This document shows positions 35,901 to 43,936 of a stretch of 64,000 nucleotides of DNA, piece after piece. The notes below the pieces were generated by a model. That model did no database searches. It saw only the letters and a list, made by a program, of their open reading frames with translations, and was not told the origin of the DNA. The first letter of the stretch is position 1. Each line of letters begins with the position of its first letter. Source of the stretch: Lonicera japonica (Eukaryota > Streptophyta > Magnoliopsida > Dipsacales > Caprifoliaceae); the NCBI GenBank assembly GCA_021464415.1, contig CM038465.1, positions 78,402,919 through 78,466,918 of the forward strand, read 5' to 3'. Both the position numbers and the translations under genes were made by a program.

Positions 35901-38900
35901 GTAGGCAAGGGTATCTTGCCTAAAATACGACCCCTAACTTCGTCTAAATCCTTGTTTAGTCCAGCCAAGAAGACAAACACGCGACCTCGCTCAACCTTTT
36001 TCTTTTAACGAGCACTATCATTCAGGTTTTCCCACTCTTCGGTTTCAAACAAATCTAACTCTTGCCATATGGCCATCATGTCGTGGTAGTAATTTGTAAC
36101 GCCACGATCCCCTTGTTGCATCTTCCACAATTGATTATTGAGTTCGAACATTTGAGAATGGTTGTCTAAATCAGAGTACGTTTCCTTAACTGCTTGCCAT
36201 ATATCTCGAGCAGTTGACAAGAACATATAGGGTTTATCAAGTCCAGCCTCCATGGAATTGATCAACCATGAGGTAACCATCGAATTCTCCTCGCGCCACG
36301 ATTTGAAACCAGGGTCGTTAGCCTGTGGTGGTACCACCTCACCATTCACATAACCTAATCGTCATTTTCCGTCAATAAATAGCCTCATGGATTGTGCCCA
36401 TTCGAGATAGTTTTTTCCATTTAACTTGTGACTAATGTTTGCCACCGGATTTTCATTCACCGAATAAATCGATGCGAATTGTGATATAGGATCTGCATTG
36501 TTGGATGTAGAAGATTGACTTGTGGTGGACCCACTAGTAGAATCTGTGAGAACCGGAGCAGTTGCACCCACCATAGCAAGTTTATAGTTCATATGGCAAT
36601 AGAATAAAACCAACCAAACCAAGAAACAAGGACTGAATTGCAGAACAGTACCAAGTCACGAAACAGAACAGTACCAAACTGAACGGAATAAGGTGCGTAA
36701 CCTTAAGACGACGGGAACTGGAGATTTTGGTGGTGATCGGATTACCCACGCGCTGCCACGCGCGGTGGAAGTCGACGGCGCGTGAGATCCACGCGCTGGA
36801 AGTGGTGGCGCGCGTAGCGTCTTTTTCCGGCGCTTCTTTCACAGTTCTACTCGTCGGAATATTCCGACCAAGACTGCGTAGTGTGTTGTTAGGAAGGGCC
36901 ACGTATTACGCGCACACCAGTGAACAGGGACGGCGGCAGTTAGGGTTTTTTAGGGTTGGGTAGGTGATGGCGGCGTCTAGGGTTTTGCTAGGCTCCGTAG
37001 GGACTCCCTAACCTACCTCTGATACCATGTGAATATTTAGAGATAATAATTATTTATTCCATGATACTCAAGAATGAATACAACGCACCTTATATAAGAA
37101 ATAAACCACAACTCCTAGCTTACCTAAAATACCTATCAAGGTGGGATTCAACCCACAAATAACATAAATAAATAAAATAAATACTGAATTATCAATAGCT
37201 TCATCAAGTCTGTTTTCTTGGGCAGAAACTACCCTGCACAAATGGTTACAAAATGCTAGCAAACTTTTAATTCAATTATGTCCCTTGTTACAAGGAATGG
37301 AAAGCATTCCTAACGAAGGAAGGAAAAATAGAAAGCATATCCAACCGGAAGGAAACTGTCTTTTCCTTCTATGGGTTATAAAGGGACTGGTGTCAGGATA
37401 TCCTTTTAAATAAAAGGAAAAGAGTTATTTTCTCGAGTAAATAGTACCTAGTTATAATTGTCGTTTCAGGTTATCAAACCAAGCGTTGTTGGGGGATTTG
37501 AAAATGCAGCATTGATTGCACGATGGGCTCAGCAACAAGGGAAGTTGACTGTTGTTAGTGCTGCATTTGAAAGTGGCCTTGGTTTGTCAGTTTATATTCA
37601 GTTTTCTCGCTATCTTGAGCTGCAAAATGCAGATATATGCAGAGTGATGAACAAGGAACCAGCATTTTCTGTAGCCCATGGTCTTGGAACCTACCGATGG
37701 TTTACAGAAGATGTAACCACTGAGCCCCTGAGTATTCGTCGTAACCCATGCAGTGGCTTTATGGAAGCGTCTGTTGTTGATGCCGGTCAACTCTTGCTAA
37801 ACTTTCAAGTCAACCAAAATTCTATCATTCAGAATGTTACTGGGGGACAAGTTCTCAATTATCAGTTAACAATTGATTTAAAGGGTTTCTCCATTTCTAT
37901 CAATGTTCAAGAGACTGGAGCTGATACCAACGTAAGGAATCTCAGAACATTCATATAACTTTTAATTGCGTTTCATTTTTCCATACCTTTTAACCGTAAG
38001 TGTCTTGTTTAGCTCCCCCATATATCTGGAGGACTTGATTTTGAGTGGCTAAGTTATGCCCTTTTCTTATTTACTCAATAGTCTACGATGACTTTGATGC
38101 AGAAAAATGTCATTGTGTTTCTTCATGGTTTCCTTGGGACTGGTGAAGATTGGATTCCCATCATGAAGGCCGTCTCAGGGTCTGCAAGATGTATTGCGAT
38201 CGACCTTCCTGGGCATGGGAGATCAAAGGTGCAAAACCAAAACCAGGTTGGTAATGGGCCAGCAGAAGAACCACCTTTGTCAATCGAGGTTATTGCTGAG
38301 ATATTATGCAAGTTGTTTCATTTTATCACTCCCAAGAAAGTTACACTAGTTGGGTACTCGATGGGAGCAAGGATCACTTTGTACATGACCCTGAGATGCA
38401 GTGATAAGGTACAATCATGTATGCATTTGATTTTGTTTCACATTTCAAGCATAATATTGAATATATTATTTCTTATTGAATATATTCTTTTGGCCAGGTC
38501 AAAGGAGCTGTCGTAATATCTGGAAGCCCTGGATTGAAAGATGAGGTATCAAGAAAAATGCGCAGGGTTAAAGATGATTCCAGAGCATGCTTACTTGTCG
38601 CTCATGGCTTAGAGTTCTTTCTCAATGTCTGGTATGCTGGAGAGCTGTGGAATAGGTAATTGTAGCTTTCTATTACCTTAGGGTCTTGTTACTGGTTTTT
38701 TGTTCTTAATCTTCTAATCATCACCTAGGTAATTTTTCTTATTTTTGCAGCTTAAGAGCCCATCCACATTTTAAGCAGATAGTTGCCTGCCGCTTAAAGC
38801 ATGACGACGTGCCTGCTCTTGCAAAGGCCCTCTCTGATTTGAGTATTGCCAGGCAGCCGTAAGTTTGTGAAGCTTTCTGGTTCTAAATGAGTTTCATATC

Positions 38901-39265
38901 TCATTGGAACAATTAAACTAATAAATTAGCTTTACCTCTTTGCTGCATTCATTAAAATCAAATTCAGTTATTCTCTTTTCTTCTTTTTTACTTTGCATGG
39001 CAGGGCATTGTGGGAGGACCTGAAGCACTGCAGTTTACCCCTTCTATTCGTTGTTGGAGAGAAAGATGAGAAGTTTAAAACGATTGCTATTCAAATGTCA
39101 TCAGAAATTAGCCAGGGTACAAGGAACAGAGATAGTCCAGCAAAATGTACCTCTGAAATAGTTGAAATACCCAATTGTGGGCATGCTGCGCATCTGGAGA
39201 ATCCACTATCTGTTATCGGTGCAATAAGAAAGTTTTTGACAAAGTTGAACGAATCTGTGTTATAA
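8089..39265 (+). CDS. PHYLLO: PHYLLO: MenF-remnant/MenD/MenC/MenH fusion, plastid phylloquinone biosynthesis
   Basis: Nuclear gene for the multifunctional plastid protein that converts isochorismate to o-succinylbenzoate. I traced 28 exons with GT-AG introns: 8089-8250, 8334-8525, 9707-9924, 15602-15719, 15954-16070, 16796-16897, 17674-17733, 17894-17962, 18599-18709, 18780-18974, 19344-19442, 20432-20998, 21383-21607, 21715-22011, 26974-27041, 30158-30316, 30477-30603, 30693-30824, 30919-31036, 32208-32363, 32521-32766, 32891-33058, 33243-33386, 37470-37931, 38103-38408, 38498-38655, 38751-38858, 39004-39265 (TAA). Phases agree at every junction except exon 17/18, where one surplus T puts TAG in frame. 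Ignoring it the total is 5145 nt, about 1714 residues, close to known PHYLLO length. The 54-residue first exon is Ser/Thr/Arg-rich, a likely transit peptide; ATG 8089 is the only in-frame ATG there, but exon 1 is the least certain. Introns 3, 14 and 23 hold copia elements. Confidence 0.93.
8748..9413. mobile_element. Inverted-repeat element nested within the Stowaway-type MITE
   Basis: Two inverted landmarks bracket this block: GGGCTTATTA near 8751 against TAATAAGCCC near 9402, and AGGGCCTATTTTT near 8810 against AAAAATAGGCCC at 9310-9320 and again at 9340-9351. The interior holds the tandem array at 8923-9171. No target duplication could be fixed, so the class is unknown; outer limits are approximate. 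Confidence 0.5.
8923..9171. repeat. Tandem array of about 30-bp palindromic units
   Basis: At least eight degenerate copies of a unit built from TGCAATATGAACTTTGCAGT followed by CCATATTT. Some units occur inverted (GCAAAGTTCATATTGCAGT near 9021 and 9082), so the array can fold on itself. Open frames across it are by-products of the repeat. It lies in PHYLLO intron 2 inside a nested transposon. Confidence 0.8.
10059..10764. mobile_element. CGGGT-rich hAT-like MITE, copy 2, in PHYLLO intron 3
   Basis: A 706-bp element with perfect 12-bp outer inverted repeats except one base: AGGGCTGGCAAT at 10059 and ATTACCAGCCCT ending at 10764. Both arms are packed with ACACGA/CGGGT words (CGGGTCGTGTTCGGGTT near 10186), and the AT-rich middle has none. 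TATGTTGT is found at 10051-10058 and again at 10768-10775, three bases beyond the right end. Same family as 4891-5470. Non-coding. Confidence 0.75.
11350..11513 (+). repeat. 5' LTR of the intron 3 copia element
   Basis: 164 bp, starting CGTTGAGATT (first base changed from T compared with the 3' copy) and ending CTCACA before the primer site. Contains TTGTATATATTGATG, a likely TATA region. Confidence 0.85.
11820..14347 (+). pseudogene. Degenerate copia polyprotein (gag, integrase end, RT, RNase H)
   Basis: Fragments in shifting frames follow the Ty1/copia order. Gag traces ([10 protein letters not shown] near 11850) come first, then an integrase C-terminal stretch [19 protein letters not shown] (12434), reverse transcriptase pieces including [15 protein letters not shown] (13329) and the catalytic box [11 protein letters not shown] (13485-13520), [19 protein letters not shown] (13780), and RNase H/tail [14 protein letters not shown] (14297). 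Many stops and frameshifts separate them. A 25-bp direct duplication (GATGGAAACGTTGATCATCT, 13035 and 13067) also breaks the RT region. It cannot make a functional product. Confidence 0.85.
14409..14581 (+). repeat. 3' LTR of the intron 3 copia element
   Basis: Begins TGTTGAGATT after the polypurine tract and ends CTCATA. It is a few bases longer than the 5' LTR because of a short repeat (TCATAATC) near its end. Confidence 0.85.
14587..15601 (+). other. Rest of PHYLLO intron 3
   Basis: After the copia element the intron continues for about 1 kb to the acceptor TTTCCACAG at 15601. Apart from a T-tract near 14830, I see no gene or clear transposon ends in it. Confidence 0.5.
16561..16584. repeat. 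24-C homopolymer tract
   Basis: An uninterrupted run of 24 C in PHYLLO intron 5, one of nine long C or G runs in the window. Confidence 0.95.
18599..30824 (+). CDS. PHYLLO module 2: MenD, SEPHCHC synthase, exons 9-18
   Basis: Thiamine-diphosphate enzyme that decarboxylates 2-oxoglutarate and adds the succinic semialdehyde unit to isochorismate. Exons 9-10 give [16 protein letters not shown] and [18 protein letters not shown], exon 10 [12 protein letters not shown] and exon 11 [10 protein letters not shown], all hallmark MenD motifs. Exon 12 holds the central domain. Exon 14 has GNSMPIRD and [10 protein letters not shown]. The ThDP/metal motif [11 protein letters not shown] is in exon 15 and its partner NNHGGAIF in exon 16. 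All expected motifs are present. Exon 18 ([13 protein letters not shown]) closes the module and links to MenC; its start is the site of the frame problem described separately. Intron 14, between the [10 protein letters not shown] and GDVSFLHD exons, contains a 4.8-kb sense-oriented copia element. Confidence 0.9.
19909..19966. repeat. Hairpin in PHYLLO intron 11 with the AAATTTGGT arm
   Basis: TATGAAATTTGGTAGAGATG is followed 17 bp later by its imperfect reverse complement, giving about 21-bp arms with two mismatches. The same arm word recurs in the elements at 46402-46684 and 63311-63725, so this is probably a fragment of a related foldback MITE. Confidence 0.5.
20111..20132. repeat. Stowaway-like terminal repeat remnant
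   Basis: AATTTGAGACAGGGGGAGTA resembles the right terminal repeat of Stowaway MITEs (compare 9496-9517). No matching left end was located in intron 11, so it is either a relic or a chance match. Confidence 0.35.
22114..22297 (+). repeat. 5' LTR of the intron 14 copia element
   Basis: 184 bp, AGTTAGC...GTTAATT, fixed by the TACTC duplication outside and the primer site inside. These termini are not the usual TG...CA. A TATA-like TTGTATAAATATTCC lies near 22238. Confidence 0.85.
22430..26727 (+). pseudogene. copia gag-pol polyprotein, interrupted
   Basis: Starts at ATG 22430 with [18 protein letters not shown], a UBN2-type gag, and meets TGA at 22649. Gag continues from 22676 with a zinc knuckle [19 protein letters not shown] (about 23170). 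The protease active site [14 protein letters not shown] is at 23397. A frameshift follows near 23488. The pre-integrase domain [13 protein letters not shown] (23788) and integrase start [11 protein letters not shown] (23968) come next, then further breaks. RT has [12 protein letters not shown] (25650) and [11 protein letters not shown] (25783); RNase H has [19 protein letters not shown] (26262). Amber/ochre stops occur near 24015, 25528, 25717, 25990 and 26480. Domain complement is complete but the frame is broken at least eight times. Confidence 0.9.
26740..26922 (+). repeat. 3' LTR of the intron 14 copia element
   Basis: 183 bp, same AGTTAGC start and GTTAATT end as the 5' copy, following GAGGGGGAG. 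Confidence 0.85.
27841..28335. repeat. Higher-order tandem repeat in PHYLLO intron 15
   Basis: Four diverged units containing AATACTAATATAAAAATATA, GGAGTTATAC and TTTAATGTAAATCTTAAAAT, arranged as two copies of a two-unit block. Each block ends with a stretch like GGGCATATTTGTCTTCACAA (28083 and 28309). Preceding intron sequence (27042-27840) shows nothing recognisable. Confidence 0.65.
28345..29933. mobile_element. TIR element complex (GGGGTGTATTCAA ends) in PHYLLO intron 15
   Basis: The left boundary reads AGGGGTGTATTCAATATA (about 28347); the right boundary is GAATTGAATGCACCCCCC, its imperfect inverse, ending about 29928. Subterminal sequence on both sides is rich in TTTTAAAATCTTA-type palindromes. 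A further right-type end, ATTGAATATACCTTCC, lies at 29192-29207, so two elements or a nested pair are likely. The middle (29380-29700) has AGGCGAGGTGTG-type repeats and an AAACCCTAAA telobox-like site at 29658. No transposase seen; superfamily unresolved. Confidence 0.55.
30604..30696 (+). other. PHYLLO intron 17 and its phase-breaking acceptor
   Basis: Exon 17 ends in phase 0 at 30603 (CCACAG|GTACCT). The obvious acceptor TTTTCAG ends at 30692, so the next bases are T AGT TTG AGA. Joined normally, exon 18 starts TAG, a stop; the conserved frame [13 protein letters not shown] begins one base later at 30694. Using the next AG (exon from 30696) gives a wrong frame. An alternative donor at 30612 (CCTTG|GTCTCT) adds eight bases and restores the frame, inserting three residues. 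The single T may therefore be a sequencing error, a real mutation, or a change tolerated by donor choice. Confidence 0.7.
30919..37931 (+). CDS. PHYLLO module 3: MenC, o-succinylbenzoate synthase, exons 19-24
   Basis: Enolase-superfamily dehydratase that aromatises SHCHC to o-succinylbenzoate. Exon 19 starts the capping domain ([19 protein letters not shown]) and exon 20 continues [11 protein letters not shown]. The barrel residues are all visible: the KxK lysines in TAIKLK (end of exon 21), the metal-binding Asp in RADANRNW (exon 22), Glu in YIEEP (exons 22/23), Asp in ALDET (exon 23), and the second catalytic lysine in VIKPSVVGG, which is formed across the exon 23/24 junction. [10 protein letters not shown] and [11 protein letters not shown] follow in exon 24. 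Intron 23 splits the barrel between the ALDET and IKPSVVGG segments and is filled by a 3.7-kb antisense copia element. No coding damage is seen in this module. Confidence 0.92.
31037..32207 (+). other. PHYLLO intron 19, no embedded feature recognised
   Basis: A 1.17-kb intron separating exon 19 (VGFGE) from exon 20 (VAPLE). A CT microsatellite occurs at about 31911-31922. I see no transposon ends or coding sequence. Confidence 0.5.
33451..33624 (-). repeat. 3' LTR of the intron 23 copia element
   Basis: 174 bp. In element orientation it starts TATTGATAATTC and ends AATATTCACA (TA...CA termini). It contains a TAAA-based microsatellite four bases longer than in the other LTR. Confidence 0.9.
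33632..36622 (-). pseudogene. copia polyprotein with integrase deletion and disrupted RT active site
   Basis: On the minus strand gag begins about 36580 ([19 protein letters not shown]), with more gag in 36349-36005 and 35980-35669 ending in a knuckle-like [19 protein letters not shown]. Protease-region sequence follows ([15 protein letters not shown] at 35407-35270). It then passes straight into [14 protein letters not shown] and the reverse transcriptase start ([18 protein letters not shown], 35110), so the pre-integrase and integrase domains are deleted. RT continues with [20 protein letters not shown] and [11 protein letters not shown] (about 34700). The YVDD box near 34580 is split by a one-base insertion. 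RNase H ([19 protein letters not shown], 34100) and the tail are long and open. Not autonomous. Confidence 0.92.
37028..37197 (-). repeat. 5' LTR of the intron 23 copia element
   Basis: 170 bp, directly abutting the tRNA primer site on its internal side and the GCTTC duplication on its outer side. Confidence 0.9.
38103..39265 (+). CDS. PHYLLO module 4: MenH, SHCHC synthase (alpha/beta hydrolase), exons 25-28
   Basis: Eliminates pyruvate from SEPHCHC to give SHCHC, between the MenD and MenC steps. Exon 25 has the oxyanion-hole region [12 protein letters not shown], then DLPGHGRS and the nucleophile elbow [12 protein letters not shown] (Ser). Exon 26 starts [16 protein letters not shown]. Exon 28 has the acid-residue strand VVGEKDEKF and the catalytic His in [11 protein letters not shown], then the end at TAA 39263-39265. 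Ser, Asp and His of the triad are all present. Introns here are short (89-145 nt) and free of transposons, unlike the rest of the gene. The last 15 or so codons are less conserved. Confidence 0.92.
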
Positions 39266-39453
39266 ACCAAAAATATCATTTTATATATTACTATTGTCAA
39301 CTCATGGCCTATTACTGTCAAGAATTCTCGAGTTTGACAGGGAATTTTTTGTTGGAGAGAGTCAGAGAGATATAATGTCACAGAGATGGTTCAATAACCA
39401 CGAGGTTCTTTTCTTAACAGGGATGGTTCAGAATGTGTCGTGTCTTGTGTATT

Positions 39454-39484
<31 letters not shown>

Positions 39485-39714
39485 ATGTTCCACACTTCGA
39501 TCAATATTTCTCTTAAACTGCAAAAATTTAACCTGTTTCTCTCTCCCTTAAAACCATGTAAAAGCTCATTTGATGTGGACAATAAGGAGGGCCAATGGTA
39601 CCATTAACATTTCTATTTTTTTTATGGCCGGCATTAAATAATTCATTCGAATAAAAAAAAATCTTTTCAATTTATCGAAACAAACCCCCCCCCCCCCCCC
39701 CCCCCCGGCCTTTG
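39266..39714. other. PHYLLO 3' flank with (CTA)n and poly-C
   Basis: Includes the probable 3' UTR, a (CTA)n microsatellite of about ten units at 39454-39484, and a 22-C run at 39685-39706. No clear polyadenylation signal could be assigned. Confidence 0.5.
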
Positions 39715-40040
39715 AAATTTGTTGTTTCCATGACATTCCAGTTTTCACTTTTTATAAAAATAATTCATTAGAATCAAATTATTTCCCATGTAGGTTGTTA
39801 AATGTGCGACCTACAACAAATTTTGTTTTCATGGATACATGATATTGAGAGAAATTTTCATTTGCCCAAAATTAAAAAAAAATGAAACAACTCAAGAAGC
39901 TAAATAAAACAAATTTATTTACTTTTAACTCATTTGTTGAACACTCAATACAAATCTATGGAAGACAAATAAGTCAACACGCGTCCCAATACAGTTGACG
40001 AAGCGACACTTACACGTTGAAGATTTGTTAAGCACTAATA
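39715..40040 (-). pseudogene. DEFL (defensin-like) gene relic
   Basis: This block aligns by eye with 45430-45830, which carries the DEFL gene on the minus strand: shared stretches include CAAATTATTTCCCATG-like and ACAACAAATTTTGTTT in the 3' flank, then AAGCTAAATAAAACA, and finally the coding part CCAATACAGTTGACGAAGCG (39987). The relic has lost the bases that encode the last cysteines and a roughly 36-bp piece in the middle of the cysteine domain, so no product is possible. It shows that the peptide family once extended to within 1 kb of PHYLLO. Confidence 0.6.
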
Positions 40041-40597
40041 TTTTTATGAAATAAATGCCTATTTTGTAATGTTTTGTTTAGGTTAGGGTTCTATTTAACA
40101 AGTGTATCTTATAATGCGGAGGCAACATATTATTATATTGTATGTATAGACAATTATATCCTTTTGTCTTTTCTTTTTTTTCTATTGTGACTGTTATCTC
40201 CAGAGCTCCGACAATATTATATTATATGTATGGACAAGTGTATTTTATAAAAAGGGAATGTAGGCATGGGTTGAAATGTGGTTTGTTAAACAATAGTTAA
40301 TCTTACTTTAATATTTCAACGTACCCGTTAGAGTCTAATTAAACCTAAAAGGGATACTTTTCCACCAAAAAATCCTAAATGTCATGCTTGTTAACCTCAC
40401 AATGTTCAATTGCTTAATTTCATGAATTATATGGGTCATTGGTACCATATGGTGAAGTTGCAGAACTTGCATATATAGAACCAAGAACTCATCAAGATTT
40501 TCATGTTCTTTTAACATCTTAATGTACTTGTGTAGCAAAGAAATGAACTTTGCTTATGTTCAATTCTCATATTCAATTTTATAATTACATGTTGCAG

Positions 40598-40702
40598 ATG
40601 CCTCTGCGGTCTCAAGCCCAGCAAGAACTCCTGCCATTCCTCGGCTTCCCCTTTCAAATTCAGCTCGAATTGGCTCCGCCTTCGCCACTGATTCTCCGCT
40701 CC
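40598..40702 (+). other. Possible orphan exon
   Basis: A 105-bp GC-richer island in AT-rich DNA, preceded by a good acceptor (CATGTTGCAG) and followed by a consensus donor (GTATGT). Two of its three frames are open; one reads SSPARTPAIPRLPLSNSARI, a Ser/Pro/Ala composition typical of real low-complexity coding sequence. No neighbouring exon could be linked. It may be a displaced gene fragment captured by a transposon. I do not recognise the product. Confidence 0.3.
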
Positions 40703-42597
40703 GTATGTTTTCCAACTCTACAGAACTTGTATACTATCTTCTGAATTATACAGTCTGCACATGAGTTGGGGCTGACTTGAATATTTTATTTTTACTTTTG
40801 GGTGGATGGTACTAGACAGTGCAATTTTGTTAATTACACATTTTTGGTGGTGCTAGTTTGGCCGGGACGTATCCAAAAAAAAAAAGGAGTGGGGGGCAAT
40901 ATAACAATAGAAGAAAAAAATAATAATAAATACAGCAAAAATATACATTTAGATATTTGATTCATGGCATTGTAATTTCCCCTGACTACTTTCACTCTTT
41001 GATACCATATTGTAATTGTGGAAGGATAAATTTATACTTGAATCTTGGGCCAGGCCCAAAACATGGGCTGCGGGCCTGTGTGAAAGTCGAGCATATTGGC
41101 CGGACAGTACACCTTTTAGCCAATGAAGCTAAAGACCTCATCTAGTCAGATAGAAGGTTAATCAACAAGTAATAAGTTGTGGATAAGAGGTAGCTGAGCT
41201 GGAGGATAAGCAATAGGAAATAATTACTTATGTTAGTGTGAACAGGGTTATGGATACCTGCAACTTTGGAGTAGTGATCAAATTTACCATTTATAATAAT
41301 TTCCTACATCACCAAACCCTATCCATATTATATAAATAGGATAGGAAGAACCCACAGTAGGTGATCCGCTTTTTACCATCATACTAACACTCTTCACTCT
41401 TTTTCTTTAAATTGTACTCTTAGCAATTAGAACTTAGTGAAGAACAGCAACACACACTTGGATGACGTACTGCCGAATTGGGTATAAAAGCAACCAGAAG
41501 AACTTACCCACACTAACAAAAATCCCATTCTCTTTACTATTTATTTTACTGTTCACAACCGTCACCTTTGCTGAATCTGATTGCCGATTCTACCAATTTG
41601 GGTTGATTCCGTGTCCTTTGGACTTTGTCAGATTTATACCACCCACAGTAATAACCTCATTATTTAAGTTTTCTGATAATTCATATTCTATATACACTAC
41701 CATGTTATTATTCATCATTAATCTTCCATTCAATTGCATACAAAACTTTTATAATATTCGTGACAAAATTTGTGACAAAACCACAAATTTTTTTGGCTAA
41801 AGGAGTACATTATGTAACTATTAAACAATTTATTGTACTTGTTGAGTGCTGTGTAAAATGTAAAGCCAAGAGAAAAAAAGAGAAAAGTAAGGTTTTATTA
41901 AATATTAAGTAAGTTTATCTTAATTGTAATTTAAGCATAGCCAGCTATAATGAAAGCATAGCCGGCTATAATGAAGGCATTTGCCTAGAATCCCACTTTG
42001 ACATAGGGTATCAAAAGAAAATAAATTAAGGGTTGATATGTAAAAATTTATAATTAATGATACCTAATTGTAAGAAAGAAAACTTTAAAGGCTCTTTAAA
42101 AAAATGAAACTTGTACATTGAATAAAATGAAAAATAGTGAAATGCTCACTCTTGGGTTCTCTCTACTCCTTTCAAATTCTCTCCTTCCCTTATTTCTTTT
42201 CCCCTTCACCAGTCCACCTCCATCCAGCGTCCCACACCACATGGCCACACTTACACACTAAGGTTAATTACTTCTTAAACTTTAAGCCCTAATTTTTGAT
42301 TAGTTATAAACTTATGGGGTATATTTCTTGCATATTTCTTGATTAATAGTATGATATGAAGTATATTTCTTAAAATATTGATGAGCTGGTGTTTTGTTGA
42401 TTGTTGAATATATTTGATAATTTAAGTCAAAAGCCCTAATTTTATGTTATTAGATTAATTATTTAGTTGTTAAATATTAGTTTTATTCTTGATTAGTAGT
42501 ATAATATTAGGTGTATTTATTGATTGATTGATTATTTGCATACGTGTACGAGTCCTACTTATTTATTGGTTGTTGCAATTTTTTCTAGCTCTAACAA
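40703..42597. other. Intergenic stretch, possible solo-LTR-like block
   Basis: No gene recognised. The region 41230-41460 has an LTR-like layout: a TATA box (TTATATAAATAGGA, 41330), a CT-rich 3' side and A-rich end, but no partner LTR or target duplication was found. An open frame at 41462-41800 (112 codons, hydrophobic with LLFILLFTTVTFAES near residue 25) could encode a small secreted peptide but has no recognisable family. Confidence 0.35.
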
Positions 42598-43019
42598 TGA
42601 TGGGCAAGCAGATACAAGACTCTGGAAGTAAAAAGAGAAAAAAAAAAGTTGGTCATACAATCTATTACATAATCTATGAATAGGTCTGTAAAAAAAAACC
42701 TACTTCCTCAATTTCAAATAAAGATAATGTGAATGTGGATATGGATATGGATGTGAATGTGAATGTAGATAAGAATGTAAATGATGAATATATGAAAACT
42801 TTATATGAGAATACAAATGTTGATGGCGAAAATATGAATGAGAATGTAAATAGTGAAAATAAGAATTTAAATGATGAAAGTGCAAATGTTGATGGTTAAA
42901 ATGGGAATGGGAATGGGAATGAGAATGTTAATATAGATGATTTATATGACCCAGGAAATTGGAAAGCACATATTTCTCAAAAAGAAATAGACTTGATAGT
43001 TGAGAAATGTCTTTTAAGA
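42598..43019 (+). pseudogene. hAT transposase (TTF-type zinc-finger) N-terminal fragment
   Basis: From ATG 42598 (MMGKQIQDSGSKKRKKKK) a basic stretch is followed, after stops, by a long Asn/Asp/Val/Met repeat (42720-42940), then DDLYDPGNWKAHISQKEIDL (42937). The order 'basic start, variable acidic linker, D-P-x-N-W' is the N-terminus of plant TTF-type hAT transposases. The frame is broken by several stops (TAA near 42675 and 42897). The dimerisation domain and catalytic core are absent. A relic; the family call is by motif. Confidence 0.5.
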
Positions 43020-43489
43020 GTAAGTGGGCCCTCAATTTTTGTCAATATTAAGTTTCGGTTAGGATCTTAAAATTCTTATAGCTAGCCCTAAATTTAAGTA
43101 ACGTTATTAGCACCCCAAATCAATACTTTAGTACTCGAAAATTATGCTTGCTGACTCTTTATATGTATGTTTTTTGACACTTTTAATACTTTTTGGAGTG
43201 CTAACATTTATAATTATTTTTTAATACTAAATATACATTAAGAAAATGGAAAAACTGAGTGGGGGCTTGAGCCCCACTGCTCCCACATTGGCTTTGTCAC
43301 TATATTTTGGTAGTTGTTAGCTTGTTGTTGAGTTTGGTATGTTTGATTGCTGGTACCCTAGAGTCTAATTAAATTATGTTTCTAGCAGGTAAATTTTTTT
43401 GAATTTTTGTATTTTTAAATTCTTTTTTTAAAAAATAATTCCAATGTTTGTCAATGTCAAAACAATGACCAATAATATAAATTTTAGTA

Positions 43490-43915
43490 ACTGTTGTAAT
43501 TAGTCACTAACAAAAATAGTGACAAACTAACAGTCACAAAAATTTGTCACTATCTCCACAATGATCAAAGTCAATCACAATTCCAATTATTTACCATTGC
43601 TGCTACCACAAAATTATGATTGTTACCGGCAGCGAAAATTTCAAATAGTAATGACTGCTAATGACAGTTAAATTATGACTATCATTAGCAGTTACAATAT
43701 TCATATTTGTCACTGCCAACAACTATGACAAAACAATCATAAGCCGATAAGCATTTCATTAATGAACTTTCCATACCACTCTTGGTGACAATGACAAAAG
43801 ATGACTATGACAAGTTTTGGTAGTCAAGGTAAAAATTGTGACTGTTAAAAACAACCACAATTAGCCTTTATGATATTTTTTGACAATCACAAATTACTAA
43901 TTTTGGTGTGATGGT
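43490..43915. mobile_element. CACTA-like subterminal repeat block, relic
   Basis: About 425 bp dense in short direct and inverted copies of GTCAC/GTGAC and TTGTCAC words (CACTAACAAAAATAGTGAC at 43507). It ends ATTACTAATTTTGGTGTG, resembling the inverse of the CACTACACCAAAA-type CACTA terminus. No transposase and no clean second terminus, so only a remnant. Confidence 0.4.
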
Positions 43916-43936
43916 ATTGATTTTAATAGGGAATCC

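Larger units (their letters stand above)
33451..37197 (-). mobile_element. Ty1/copia element lacking the integrase core, antisense in PHYLLO intron 23
   Basis: 3747 bp, with LTRs 33451-33624 and 37028-37197 and an exact target duplication GCTTC at 33446-33450 and 37198-37202. On the minus strand the primer site TGGTATCAGAGG (to 37016) abuts the 5' LTR and the polypurine tract GAGGGGGAG abuts the 3' LTR. The element is about 1 kb short of a normal copia because protease is joined almost directly to the reverse transcriptase region near 35220. LTRs differ by about four substitutions plus a 4-bp indel, so it is the youngest of the three copia insertions in this gene. Confidence 0.95.

Noticed and set aside
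2131..37202. GCTTC next to both the left-edge copia LTR and the intron 23 copia element as evidence of a shared origin
   Set aside because: The two elements have different LTRs, and the partner flank of the left element is outside the window; a 5-bp match is likely by chance.
42700..42885. Minus-strand open frame rich in His, Tyr and Ser
   Set aside because: Antisense translation of the AATGTGAATGTGGAT-type repeat in the hAT fragment.
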